Origin: Solenopsis invicta
Lineage: Eukaryota; Arthropoda; Insecta; Hymenoptera; Formicidae
NCBI RefSeq assembly: GCF_016802725.1
Contig: NC_052668.1
Coordinates: 4,942,501 to 5,006,500 of the forward strand
DNA length: 64,000 nucleotides
Direction: 5' to 3'
Shown here: in pieces, positions 52,606-63,533 of the stretch
Layout: every line of letters begins with the position of its first letter
Numbering within the stretch: the first letter of the stretch is position 1
The notes under the pieces: generated by a model
Told to the model about the DNA's origin: nothing
Databases searched by the model: none
The model's input: only the letters and a program-made list of their open reading frames with translations
Position numbers and translations under genes: made by a program

Positions 52606-55547
52606 TGTTAGGGCACCCTTGAGGCTCCTCCACCTCCATCTCGTCAGTGCGGTCTACCGCCGCACCCTCGCAATTTCTTACGCTTCTCTCCCTTTGTGGG
52701 AGAGGAGCTTCCGTCTCGACCGCTGCGGGGGCCGGAGCCGGGGGCGGAGTCGGGGTCGGGGGTATTAATGGCCCCGCCTCGTTTTGGCCTCCGGCACTCA
52801 GGGGTGCCTTTTGAGGCTTGTTAGCCAGGCACCCCTTTGCGCCGATCCGGTGTTCGGCGGGCCTGCCCGCGTCTTTGCACACGGGGCGGCCCGCCTTGGC
52901 CGTACAGGCCTTGGCCAAGTGGCCATTGCCCCCGCAGCGGTAGCAGCAGCCGGATCTATCGACCCGGCTGCTGCACTTGGCCTGGACGTGGCCTTGGGCC
53001 AGGCACTTGTGGCACTGCAACCCCCGTGGGGGAAGCTGCACCACTCGGCAGCTCGACCAGCCCACTCTGACACGGGGGGCGGCCAGAATTGCCTTGCCGG
53101 CCTTTGCTGGGATGCGAACTCAGCAAGTGCCTAGCCCGTTGGGAGCCGTTCGGATCTCTCCCACTTTGATGTCGTGGGGAGAGCATCCTCCTATGGCTCC
53201 CAAGGCCTCGGCCACCTCGTTCGGGGTGACCGAGTCGTCCAGGCCGTTCAGGCGTAGTTCGACCGTTTTGCACGGTCGAGCTACCCTGACATATTCCCTA
53301 TCACCGAGGGCTTCCCTGATCCCTTCGGCCAGGGCGTCGGCCTTAGTGGCGTTGTCGGCGCTCTTGACCTCTAAGATCAGGGCCCCCGTTACGGCTCGTC
53401 TCGGGCGCAGATCCTCAATCCCGAGGGAGGTGAGATTGACTCTTTCCCTCGCAGTCTTGAGGACCTGCGCGTAGGCTGCTGGGTCGGCGCAGGTCACCGT
53501 AACAGCCGCCGTGGTCGGCGGCCTAATTTTTGTGGTCCTTGCCGGCCCAGCATCATTTTTTTCCTCCGAGGCGTTTCCGGGGGTATTCCGTCCTCCCCTT
53601 TCCCGCTCTTCTTCTTCTTCCTCCTCGACGACGTCGAGGAGGATTGGGGAGGGGGGGTTTCTTGAGGAGGGAGCCGGGAGGACCCTTAGGGGCCTACCCT
53701 TTGTGGGGGCCGTCTTAGCCGCCTCGAGATTGGCGGTTTTGGCGGTCCCCTTCCTCTTTTTTTTTGAGGCCACCTCCGTCCATAACTGCAATATAGACGG
53801 GGTGGTCTCTTCCTGTGTCTGAGCGGGCTTCGCAGCCGCTACGACTGCGTTGCCCGCCCTTTTCTGAGGGGCAGCCACGGGCTGCTTGGCAGTCTTGCCC
53901 GCAGCCGGTGGTGTCCTGGGCCTCTCCACCACCCTGAGGGCGGGGAGAAGCCCCATCTCGGTGAGGACGGCCGGGAGGACTTTGGAAAGAGCCTCCCTAA
54001 GGCTGTCCTCAGTCAGAGCTTTCGCCCTCTTCTTCTCCTTCTTCCCCCCTCTCTCCCCCCCAGCCTTGGTCCACCCCAGTTCGTCCAGAGGGCGCGTGGG
54101 GGGGGAAGGGCGGGAAGGAGGGACGGGAGGCAGGAGCCGCCACTCTGTCCGCCACTTTGGACAGGGGGTTCAGTTGTTTACTGTCCCCCCTGAGCGGCGG
54201 ACGGAAGTACGGCTCCCATAGTTTTTGGATGCTGACCACCGCCGGCCTCTCTGGCCGGGTGGTGGCAGCATCACTAGACGCACCAGCGGGGGGCTCCCCC
54301 AACGTCGCGTCCGAGAAGGTCGGGCGCGGTAGGTCGGGGGCATCCCCCGTCAGCGCGTCGATCACCTCTAAGTCGAGGTCCAGATCCGTCTGGATCTCGG
54401 CGTCGGTATTGGCGCCCCCGCGAGTGGAGGCCTTCTTTTCCAATAGCGCGACCCTAATTTGCAGCCGGCCCAGCTCGGCCTCCATTTTCTCCTTTTCGGA
54501 GGCCCAGCGGGCTCTGGCCTTGTCCAGGGTCGCGCTATTCTCCCTGCGCTCTCTAGCCTCCACCCCCTCCTCCTGTCTGGAGAGGATGGTGGCGAGACCC
54601 GCAGTGAGCTCGGTATACGCCAGCCAAAAGTCCTTACGGATCGGTCCCTGTAAATTATGGGACCTTTCCACGGACTTGGCCAGCATACCCTGCCCCTTAG
54701 TCATGACGGTAGCCACAGCTGCCGTCGACTGCCGCTCTAGCTCCTCGGCGCGCTCGAGGGCCTCATTGTTTGCCCTCGTGGCGCGCTCCGAGGTGGCCTT
54801 GATCGCGGGAACCATAATAATTCTATGGTCCCGCCTGATCTTGGCAGCCCTCTCTAATTCGGCCTTCCGGGCCAGGGCCTCCGCCGTGAGCTTCCCCTCA
54901 TGCGAGGGGTCCTTGGCGGGTCTCCCACGCCCCTTCTTGGGGGGACCCTCCTCCGAGTCGGAGGACGACAAAATAGTAGTATTTTTCGTCGTCCTCCGCC
55001 TCGATCTCTTTCTGGAGTGCTCCCACGGTCCCGCTCCCTCGGTCTCAACGTCCATGACGGCGTCATCGTCCGAGGGTAGTGGGGTCACGGAGCCCGCCGA
55101 GAGTGGAGTGTTGCCTCTTTTTGCGCCGGAAGATCCGGCTTCAGCTCCTGGCCCGGTAAGGTCAACCGTCCCGGTGCTGCAGCTATCGGACTTGTTGCCC
55201 TTGCTGCACGCCGGGCCCGGTTTTGTGCCGGGAGTACACTTTTTGCCCTTGATGGGCAAGAAATCCCCCAACGTAAGTGGGGGTTTGCCACTCTTTTGAC
55301 CTTTGGCATGGGGATCCTGGGGGGAGTCGTTCGAACTAAATAGTTCGAGCCCCCCTGCCCCCATGCTAGGTCCTCTCCTATAAACGGTGGCGTCTCTGCC
55401 CTCAGCGGGTGAGACACCCCCCTGGAGGTCCGGGAGGGATGAGGAATTCCTCATCCCTCCCGTCGTACTCCGCGAGCTGGCGCTCGCATCAACGTCACCC
55501 CTCGAAAGGGTGACTTTCAGCACTTTGTTATTTGTTATCTTGGACAT
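52595..55547 (-). pseudogene. ORF1 (gag) of element G, one frameshift and one stop
   Basis: The start at 55547 (MSKITNNKVLKVTLSRGD); upstream in-frame codons are 5' UTR. Domains: Ser-rich N-terminus (GGMRNSSSLPDLQ), basic linker with KRSRRRTTKN and a Ser/Glu patch, helical region with RATRANNEALERAEELE and REEGVEARERRENSAT-like heptads, RRM-like fold (TTAAVTVTCADPAAYAQV, VELRLNGLDDSVT), three zinc knuckles (CHKCLAQGHVQAKC, CCYRCGGNGHLAKAC, CKD...HRIGAKGC, the third with Arg for its first Cys). Lesions: frameshift near 54040-54070 and a TGA at 53120-53122 for Trp. The stop TAG at 52595-52597 overlaps the ORF2 start by 11 nt. Confidence 0.85.
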
Positions 55548-57336
55548 TTTGAATTTATCCCACTTCCCGTGACGGCTGGACCGACCGGCGTATCTCCCAC
55601 CCCACCGAAACATGACCGGTACGGGTGCCCCCGGTACTCCGGGGGAGTCGGCTTATGGCGCAGGCCCTGGGGATGTGACATCCAGGGCACGGGCCTCCAG
55701 CCCCCTACACACCCATGCGGAGGAGCCATCAAGGGCTCACCCCGCATGGGCTTTCAGGGGTCCCCCGCCTCCAACTGCGACCCCCCCTGTACCGGAGGTG
55801 GAACCGTTGGCGGTTCCCCCAATAGAAGCGTGTGAGGATGCGGCCCCTCCCCCACCCCCTGCTTCGGAGGACTGGAGGGAGGAGCTGATATCCAGCATTA
55901 TGAGGCAGGTGGGTGGGATGGTGAGCGCTAGGCTGGAGGTCTTCGAGTCTCGCCTCCCGCGAGAGGAAGTCCTCCGTCCCCCCTTTGCCTCTGTCAAGAA
56001 GAGCGGAACGGGGTCAGCGGTGCCTCCCTCAGTCAAAGGGGCGAGGACCAAAATGGCCCCATCGGTAGCCACCAAGGTTGGCAAGGGGCAGAACAAGCCC
56101 CAGCCCCAACCGGTGGGATCGAGGGCTCCTGCCCCTGCCTCGAAAAAACTGGACGGAATGGGCGAACGCCGTGGCGACGACGCTGCATCGTACGCCTAAG
56201 TCACGAAGAAAGGTAAAAAGAGGAGGGGTCCCACGGTCCCTCCTCCATCGGCCAAGGAACGGTCCGGGGGGTTCCCGCCGCAAACCAGTCGGCGGGACCC
56301 TCTAACAAAAAAGGACTGCCCACGGCTACCACCAAGTCGACGTCTGCTGCGGCCAAAAAGGCTCCAGCTAACAAGGGGGCCCCTCCCCAGAAACTCAAAA
56401 AGGGAAAAAGGGGGAGAAAAGGGGGTAAGGTCAGGACGGCAGCTGTCGTCCTGACGGTCCCCTCTGAAATGGCGGAGCAACTCCCATACTCGGAGGTGAT
56501 GAAGGCCGCGAGGACCAAAGTGGACCTCGCGGCTCTAGAAATAGATCACCTCCGCATGCGAAAAGCTGCGACCGGGGGCATCATATTGGAGGTCCCCGGT
56601 TAGGAAAGTGCCCCCAAAGCGGATCGCCTCGCCGAGAGGCTGACCGCTGCTCTGGGGGAAAGCGGTGTCAAGGTCTCCAGGCCGGTGCCCAGAGCCGAGC
56701 TCAGGGTCACCGTTCTGGATGACTCTATAACCGCAGAGGAAGTCGCTGCGGCGATCTCGGTGGCGGGGTGTTGCTCCGCTGCCGAGGTACAAGTTAGCGG
56801 GCTTAGACCCGGGGCGGGTGGGCTCCGCGGGGCCTAGACCCGGGTCCCACGGGCCGCTGCCGCGAAAATAGCGAAGGCGGTGAGGATACGCGTCGGGTGG
56901 GTGATGGCTCGCGTTGAGCTATTCGAAGCCCGCCCGATGCAGTGTCACCGCTGCCTGGAGGTGGGGCACACAAGAAACAAGTGCCCCGCTGAGGTGGACC
57001 GCAGCGGTCTGTGCTACCGCAGCTGTCTAGAGGGCCATATCGCTGGGTCATGCACGGCCCCGCCAAAATGCCCTAGATGTGAGGCACGCGGCCGCCCCTC
57101 CAACCATCGGATGGGGGGAAAGGCCTGCGTCGCCACCCCCCTCCCAAAAAAAGGGGTGGCCAGGCAAAAACGGCGGCCTCAGCCCCTGGCACCGCAGCAA
57201 CGGTGGCCGCCACAAGGAAGGACATGGGTGGCACGGCGACCAGCACCGCCCCGCCTACCATAGTGGAGGGAGCTCCCGCCCCCTCCTCAGCTATGGAAGT
57301 AGTCAGCCTGGAGGAGGCCATGGAGACAGGTAAGTA

Positions 57337-60300
57337 ATGCCAGACACCGGTCTCCGCCTCCTCCAGGCAAACTTGAACCACTCCGCGAGGGCGCAGGATC
57401 TCATGTGCCAGCATCTCGCGGAGTGGTCCATAGATCTGGCGATCGCCGCCGAGCCATACCTGGTTCACGATCGGGCCGAGTGGCTCGGTGACCAGGATGG
57501 CTCGGTGGTGATAATTGGTGGTGGTGATAATTGGTGGTGGTGGTCCGCGAGCTCTCCCCCTCTCTCTCATTGAGAGGGGGGAGGGCTACGTGGCCGCAAG
57601 ATGGGGCGGGACGCTGGTTGTGGGGGTTTACGCCCCACCGAGCCGCCGTCTCGCCCAATTTGAGGAACTTCTCGAGAGGGTGGGACTGGTCGTCGACCGG
57701 TCCCGCCCCTCACCAACAATCGTCGCCGGGGACTTCAATGCCAAGCTGGAGGATTGCGGGTCCCCGGCGACTTGTCTACGTGGGGACTCCCTGGGAAATT
57801 GGGCCCTGGAATTAGGGCTCAATTTTCTAAACAGGGGGTCCGTGGACACCTGCGTGAGGCATAACGGGGGCTCCATTGTGGACCATACCCTTGGATGCCC
57901 CCGTGCCTCGCGCAAGGTGTCCGGGTGGCGGGTCTTGGAGGGGGAGGAGACTCTATCGGATCACCGATACATTTGATTCGAGGTCTCCGACCCCTCCGAC
58001 GGCTGCCAGCGACAAGCTCAAGAGCAAACCGCTGATGGCGACGGGGAGGGCCGAACGCCGTGCCGCTAGGCCGTCAGGAAGCTCAATGTTGACTTCTTGA
58101 TGGCCGCGGCTGAGTCAATGGCCTGGTCTGGCATTTTGACCACGCCCATGGCCGACGTGGATGAGGGAGCGGCACGGCTGCGGGGTGCGCTCACAGACAT
58201 CTGTGATGCCGCAATGCCCCGCATCCGAAAGCCCCCCCCCGCAAGAAGTGGGTGTACTGGTGGACGCCCGAGATCGCGCAGCTCAGGCGCGAGTGCAATC
58301 GGGCGATCCACCGGTGCACCCATTATGCGCGCAAGCGCGTAAAGGACCCAGAGGTGATGGCCTCGCTGAGGGACCAGCGGCGCGATGCCAAAAGGTCCCT
58401 CCAGCGAGCCATCGGAGAATCCAAGGCCAGGGCCTGGGAAGAGCTGGTCGAGACGGTTGACCGTGACCCGTGGGGGCGCCCATATAAACTTGTTCGTAAC
58501 AAATTCAGGGCGGTGGGCGCACCCCTAATGGAGAGTCTCGACCAGCAGTTCCTCGAGACCGTGGTCACCACCCTGTTCCCTGAGGGGCCAGGGGAGGTGG
58601 CTCATCTTGGCGTGCCCCCTCCGCCGGTGCCTGACCAGTGGGGGGAAGCGCGCGAGGTCTCGAGGGACGAGATAATGGGGGTTGCCAAACGGCTCAGGGC
58701 GAAGAAGACAGCCCCGGGCCCGGACGGCATCCCCGCTAAGGTCCTGGCCTTGGTGTCAGAAAAGTTGATGGATGGCCTCCAGCACTTGTTCGGGAAGTGT
58801 CTGGAGGCTGGGCGGTTCCCCACCGCGTGGAAGGAGGCGAAATTGGTGCTCCTCCGGAAGGAGGGCAAGCCCGAGGGATCGCCCTCGGCTTACCGCCCCA
58901 TTTGCCTGCTCGACGAAGCGAGCAAGATGCTGGAACGCGTTCTGGCTGCTCGCCTCCGAGAGCACCTGTCCCGGGAGGGCCCCGATCTGGCCGACTGCCA
59001 GTTTGGATTCCGAGAGGGCAGATCAACCGTCGATGCTGTTCGGCGGGTCCGTGCCCTCTCGAGATGAGGCTGTCTCTCGCGGGAAGAAGGTGTTGGCGGT
59101 CTCATTAGACATAGCCAACGCCTTCAATACACTCCGATTCCATCGGGTGCCGGCGTATATGCAGAAGGTAATCGGGGATTACCTTCGGGACAGGGGCATA
59201 TGCTACGTGGAGCGGTACGGGCGACGTTACAAACGGGGGATCCACCGGGGTGTCCCGCAGGGATCGGTCCTTGGACCACTCCTGTGGGCCCTCGGATACA
59301 ACTGGGTCCTCCGGGGCGCCCTTCCTTCGTGGGCTGGGGGTGGTGTGTTACGCCGATGACATACTACTCCTGGTCTGGGGGAAAGATTGGAGGAGCACTA
59401 TTCGCCTCGCCGAGGTTGGCGTGGCACAACTGGTGGGACGAATACGGAGGCTGGGCCTACGCGTGGCTCCCCAAAAGACCGAGGTCGTCTGGTTCGCCGG
59501 ACCTCGGGTGAGGGGACCAATGCGCGGGGCCCAGCTTACCGTAGAGGGGGTACGAGTCCCAATTGGGACCCAGATGAAGTATCTGGGTCTCAACCTCGAC
59601 AGCAGATGGAGTTTCGTGCCGCACTTCCTGCGGTTGGTCCCCCGGGTGAGGGTAGTGTCTGCCAGCCTTGGCAGACTAATACCCAATCTCGGGGGACCTG
59701 GAGGAGGAGCTCGCCGCCTGTACCTTGGCGTGGTCCGGTCCATGGCGCTATATGGCGCCCCCGTGTGGTACACGGATATGGTGGCCAACCATCGCTCGAG
59801 GGATCTCCTACAGAGATCCTCCCAGCGTGGATTGGTCGTCCGTGCCGCACGGGGTTACCGGACCATCGTCACCAGGGCGGCGATGCTGGTGGCCGGAGAG
59901 CTCCCGTGGGCGCTCGAGGCGCGCATATACGCTCTTGCCTACGAGGAAAAGCGTGCGCGTCTTTGGGCCCCCGGGGCTTCCTGGACACCGCAAGAGCAGG
60001 AAGTGTGGCGCCTCCAAGCGAGGAGGCGCGCTGTCAAGGACTGGGGTGATAGCCTGACCTTAGATGGGCCGGGCTCTCGCGTCGTCGGCGCCATTGGACC
60101 CGTTCTGATGGAATGGATGGGTCGGCGACGCTTCGGATCCCTTACTTACAGGCTGGGGCAGGTGCTCACCGGGCACGGTTGCTTCGGTGAGTTCCTGTAC
60201 CGCATAGGCCGTGAACCCACCAGTGTGTGCCACCACTGCGGGGCTCGGGTGGACTCGGCGGATCATACCCTGCTGGAATGTCCGGCATGGGACGGTGACC

Positions 60301-60548
60301 GCCGGGTTTTACTACGGGCCCTAAACATCAACCAGGCTGACTTCTCCCTGGAGAGCATGGTGAGTGCCATGCTCGAAGGAGAGGAGACCTGGGCAGCCGC
60401 GCTCTCCTTCTGCGAGTCCGTAATCTCGAAGAAGGAGACCGAAGAACGACGGAGGGAGTCGGCCCCGAACGCCGACCCCTGCAGAAGGAAAAGACCGGGG
60501 AGAAGGGCTCGGGCCTTTGCCGGGTTTTATAACCCTCTTCCCCACTGA
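57337..60548 (+). pseudogene. ORF2 (endonuclease-RT-CCHC) of element H, broken
   Basis: The ATG at 57337 (MPDTGLRLLQANLNHSARAQ). The endonuclease continues with TIVAGDFNAKLEDCGS and LSDHRYI, then a TGA at 57974-57976. A shift near 57540 lies in a GGTGGTGATAATT direct repeat. RT: APGPDGIPAKVL near 58712, SLDIANAFNT near 59104, GVPQGSVLGPLLWA near 59250, CYADDILLLVWG near 59348 (catalytic box intact). The CCHC finger CHHCGARVDSADHTLLEC is near 60231. Frameshifts lie near 58070, 59065-59095 and 59330. The last 430 codons form one open frame to 60548. ORF2 would nick the target and copy the element's RNA there. Confidence 0.85.
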
Positions 60549-60913
60549 CAGTCACGGGCTGGAGGGAGGCACGGGCAAATCAGCCTGGCCCTCCAGCCCG
60601 TGGCTGCTGGGAGCTGCAGGGATGGGGTGCGGAGGCACCCTATCCCATTGCACGCAGCTCCTCGGTAGGGGAGACCGTTGCGTGGTGGTCTCCAGTTAGG
60701 ACGATCCTCTCCCTAGTGGGAGAGGGAAGGGGCTCGGGGGGGGGGGCGCCCGTTGGAGTATGCCTCAGCTATCCCGGGGCGCCCCCCCATGTCCCATGTG
60801 AAGGTGGACCACCATGGGGTTTTAGCCGGTAAGAGTCCGGCATAACCGTCTCCCTTCCCCCCGGAAGGGAGGGGTATCCATGAGGATTTCCCCATGTTAA
60901 AAGAAAAAAAAAA
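60549..60913 (+). other. 3' UTR and poly(A) of element H
   Basis: GC-rich, with GGGGTTTTAGCCGGTAAGAGTCCGGCATAACC-like order (two short parts, GGGGTTTTAGC at 60814 and GGCATAACCG at 60838), a CCTTCCCCCCGGAAGG stem (60854-60869) and TCCATGAGGAT before the tail. The A-G family has the same order: GAGGTTTTAG, CACATAACC, a C/G stem, GCGGTAACGC. Such a shared layout suggests the site that the reverse transcriptase recognises. Poly(A) at 60902-60913. Confidence 0.7.
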
Positions 60914-60930
60914 AGGTTTATTAACTTCGT

Positions 60931-61161
60931 GGTCTGCTCAATCTCCGGATTACAATCCATGCAAGTTTTTTTTTGCGGAGCAATAAAGAAAAAAATATTT
61001 ATGCACACCAACATCGAGACAGTTAACGAGATGACGGAATTGATACTTTGCACTATTAAAAGAATTAATAATGATCAAGTTTGAAGAGCTACGCAAAATG
61101 TACGAAAAAGAGAAAAAATGTGTATTGAACTAAGAGCAGCACATTTCGAACATTTATTGTA
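60931..61161 (+). pseudogene. Tc1/mariner-type transposase, C-terminal fragment
   Basis: In one frame: WSAQSPDYNPCKFFF with the third catalytic Asp, then ETVNEMTELILCTIKRINND, a TGA near 61080, RATQNVRKREKMCIELRAAH, and a stop at 61159-61161. Its start is cut off by the LINE H insertion. It lies inside the long inverted-end element on the same strand as 46046-46203. Confidence 0.72.
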
Positions 61162-61287
61162 ACTGTAATGAAATAAACAATTAATTAATTCACATTAAAT
61201 TGATAAATTATTACAAAAATGCCGAAACGTTTATTTTATTATAATGGTGCATTTTAGGATGGTTAAGATTTTTTTTAAACAAGATAG

Positions 61288-61312
61288 AAAGAGAGAGAGA
61301 GAGAGAGAGAGA

Positions 61313-61343
<31 letters not shown>

Positions 61344-61360
61344 CGCGCGCGCGTGTGTGT
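61288..61360. repeat. (GA)n(GT)n(GC)n microsatellite
   Basis: Successive GA, GT, GC and GT tracts in the right inverted end of the Tc1/mariner-like element, the mirror of 45771-45835. Confidence 0.92.
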
Positions 61361-61626
61361 ATACAGCCGTTATGCTGCTCATCATTATTTTCCCACCGAG
61401 TAATTTTTCAACTCCGCTTCGCCCGCGCGCTCGTCTATTGTCCGTCCCTGTTTTTTTTGTATAGACGGGCACTGAATCGCTAACTTTGACATCGTATGAC
61501 ATTTAACAAAAAGCTCAGATTAAAAAATGACTCAGGACTTTTTGACTTGGATTCATGGCCTCTATCTCATGATATACTTCAGGTGCGACCATTTTGTTAC
61601 ACCCTATATATATATATATATATATA

Positions 61627-63527
61627 GTTACGTATTTTTTGTCGCCGGAGAACTACGGCAAAATACGCGATCAAACAAAGACAGAAAATGTTTGTTTAAG
61701 GCGAACACGCGCGGGAGCGACGGAGAGCTTACGACAATATCCAAATTGTCGTAATGTCACAAAGTTGTGCGCCAGACGCGATTACGCCGGTCGCGTTGCC
61801 GGATACAATCGTTAACACTAAGCACTAATTCATAACACGTAGTAGGCGGTCAGACAAAAATGCGAAATCGTCGCTCGCAGGCGGCCGATTAGCTCCTCTA
61901 ACCGGTAGACGGGCGGGGTAGCGGAGACAAGGGCGAAGCTGCTCTCTTATGGGAGAAAGCAGGTAGGCGAGAAATTAAATGCAGTCAGACCGATATAACA
62001 AATAAAAATAACATATATTGTAGTGCATCATAGAAACAACGTGCAGCAAAAAAAACAATAATGAGAAAATGCCAACAAAAAAAGCAATCGGATTAGACGA
62101 GAAGTTGGCAGAAAAATAAACGGAACGTGAGAGTCGACTTAACTCTGACGCGGCCGCGCTACAAACAAAACCACGGTGGCTAATCATGCGCGTAACATTA
62201 CAGCCAATCGCGCGCGGTCTGAACGACGCGGCGAGAACACGATAGCAAGAGAAATTGGCATAATTTACAATAAACACTAGAAAATGTACGCACCAACGAT
62301 AACACAGTTGTCGTAACAAAAATCCAAAATTTTTACACACGTTAATAAACGCAACACGATATAACGACGCAACAAAATACCGGGCGGCCGTGCGATCACG
62401 GCCGCGCCACGACTTACACACGTGCGCTAGGGCTTCGCAACTTCCCAGGAAGCCAATCGTCCGCGAGTTTCCACGGCGGGACCGATTGCGCGAAACGCGG
62501 CAGCCGACAGCTGGGTAACACGACAGCGTCCCGCGCTTGAGGTGGATGGCCCGTTAATTACCAAAAAGGATGCAGTCAATCGCCCCGCGGCGGACGCACT
62601 CACACAATAACACCAATAGCCCCACCTTATAACACGAGCGTGTCGGTACGGGCAGCTCGTGGCTTCACACAATACTTAAGAGGGTTACCTCGATGACGAC
62701 TCTGGTCCTCCTCCGCCTCGTTGCTCTCCTGGGACTTTCCTCGTCCGGGCAAGACTCGTTCAAGCCGGGCACTCCTCCCGCTAGCACGCCGATAACAAAA
62801 CGGCCGATAGCCAGAAGGCCGATATCGCTTGCTTGGTGTTTTGCCGCACGCACGCGGTTCCACGGGTCGCATGCAAAAGCGCGGAGGATCGCGCTCGATG
62901 CGCGCTCGATGGGCGCTACCTCTCCCACAGGGTGCGCAATATCTTTGCGCGTAACTGTGCGGCCTATCAATAGCCGCCTTTATCTAGTCGTGACGTTACG
63001 ACAGTTCAGTGCCGGTGTCCGTCGGCATCTGATATCCTCGCCGCTCTCGCTGTCATGACGGACAGCAGCTGCTTTTCTCTCGAAGCGACGATCCTCCGTC
63101 GCTATCATTTCGGGTGGACAGCCGGCATCCGATGGCCCTTGTCCTGGCCGTTTGTCCGCTCTAGCCTGTCCATCCTTAGTGCCTTGCGCGAGCCTCTCCT
63201 GCGCGGCGCTCATTTGTCGCCACGTATTGCCTCGTTCTCCTCTCCGTCGGCAGTTTTCCGTGCGCCGGCCGTGGACAATCGTTTTTGCCTCGTCCTGCTG
63301 CTGTCGACATCCCTCGTCGCTGCTACTCCTTTGATGACCGTTGTCGAGGCGTCCAATTCAACATGAAAATAAGCCGCAAATAAATAAACGAAAATAATAA
63401 ACGCTATTTAGTCTCGCTGGAGATCTTGCTCTCTCGTTGAGCGCCCGGCCCGGTCATATGCGCACCCTGGCGCTTTCGCGTAGGCGGAGGAACTCAGTGG
63501 CAAGGCAGGAAAAATTGCCACGTCACA
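61627..63527 (-). repeat. Solo copy of the ~1.9-kb LTR
   Basis: On the - strand it starts TGTGACGTGGCAATTTTTCC (63527) and ends ACGTAAC (61627). It is collinear with the LTR pieces 30249-30807, 31872-31966 and 39194-40402, without the two Transib-type insertions, and serves as their empty-site reference. No primer binding site or internal region follows; TA repeats and the Tc1/mariner-like element come instead, so it is a solo LTR or a truncated copy. The frame starting MSAAQERLAQGTKDG (63213-62980) lies inside the LTR and is not counted as a gene. Confidence 0.75.
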
Positions 63528-63533
63528 ATATAT

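Larger units (their letters stand above)
48642..55771 (-). mobile_element. R1-clade non-LTR retrotransposon G (both ORFs complete in extent)
   Basis: This is a 7.1-kb LINE on the - strand, framed by a perfect 17-bp duplication and inserted in gag of H. 5' UTR 55771-55548 (shorter than that of D, so the extreme 5' end is probably missing), gag 55547-52595, ORF2 52605-49186, 3' UTR 49185-48650, poly(A) read as T at 48642-48649. It is the least damaged LINE in the window: one frameshift and one stop in gag, two compensating frameshifts in ORF2. As the innermost insertion it is the youngest event of its nest. Confidence 0.93.
47584..57337 (+). pseudogene. ORF1 (gag) of element H, split by element G
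   Basis: The start at 47584 (MFKNKKRSKGGVKEKVPLA) is the first ATG after the leader. A Ser-rich basic N-terminus is followed by a charged helical, likely coiled-coil region (KEVRRLERDNTSLHEELAQL near 48390-48450), then element G at 48642-55771. Gag resumes VPEVEPLAVPPIEACED. Later comes an RRM-like part (ELRVTVLDDSITAEEVAAA near 56700) and zinc knuckles near 56940-57110: CHRCLEVGHTRNKC, an altered CYRSCLEGHIAGSC with one extra residue, CPRC...HRMGGKAC. Lesions: a shift in the G-run 47885-47895, a stop at 56197-56199, TAG at 56602-56604, more shifts near 56840 and 57270. The stop TAA is 57335-57337. Confidence 0.78.
46471..60913 (+). mobile_element. R1-clade non-LTR retrotransposon H (full length, different subfamily)
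   Basis: This is a complete but broken LINE. 5' UTR 46471-47583, gag 47584 to 57337 (with element G inside), ORF2 57337-60548, 3' UTR to 60901, poly(A) 60902-60913. Without G it is about 7.3 kb. Gag and 3' UTR differ from the A-G family, while the 5' UTR repeats and ORF2 motifs are related, so it is a separate subfamily. It inserted in the Tc1/mariner-like element. ORF1 and ORF2 meet at TAATG (57335-57339), a stop-start overlap, unlike the 11-nt overlap of the other family. Confidence 0.9.
45524..61605 (+). mobile_element. Tc1/mariner-like element with ~460-bp inverted ends, holding LINEs H and G
   Basis: The left end 45524-45985 and right end 61140-61605 are inverted repeats, starting CAGAATGTAACAAAACAATTGCACC-like on the left and, on the other strand, AGGGTGTAACAAAATGGTCG on the right. 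They run together through AAAGTCCTGAGTCAT, a dinucleotide microsatellite and TTTAAACAAG-like sequence. TA lies outside. Between them, without the LINE nest, are about 1.1 kb with transposase pieces at 46046-46203 and 60931-61161, both +. LTR ends lie just outside both edges in inverted orientation, so part of the symmetry may be a larger inverted duplication. Confidence 0.65.

Noticed and set aside
62980..63213. Frame starting MSAAQERLAQGTKDG with a weak match at 30540-30633, considered as a gag N-terminus
   Set aside because: Both lie within the ~1.9-kb LTR as defined by collinear copies, and the frame is not kept.
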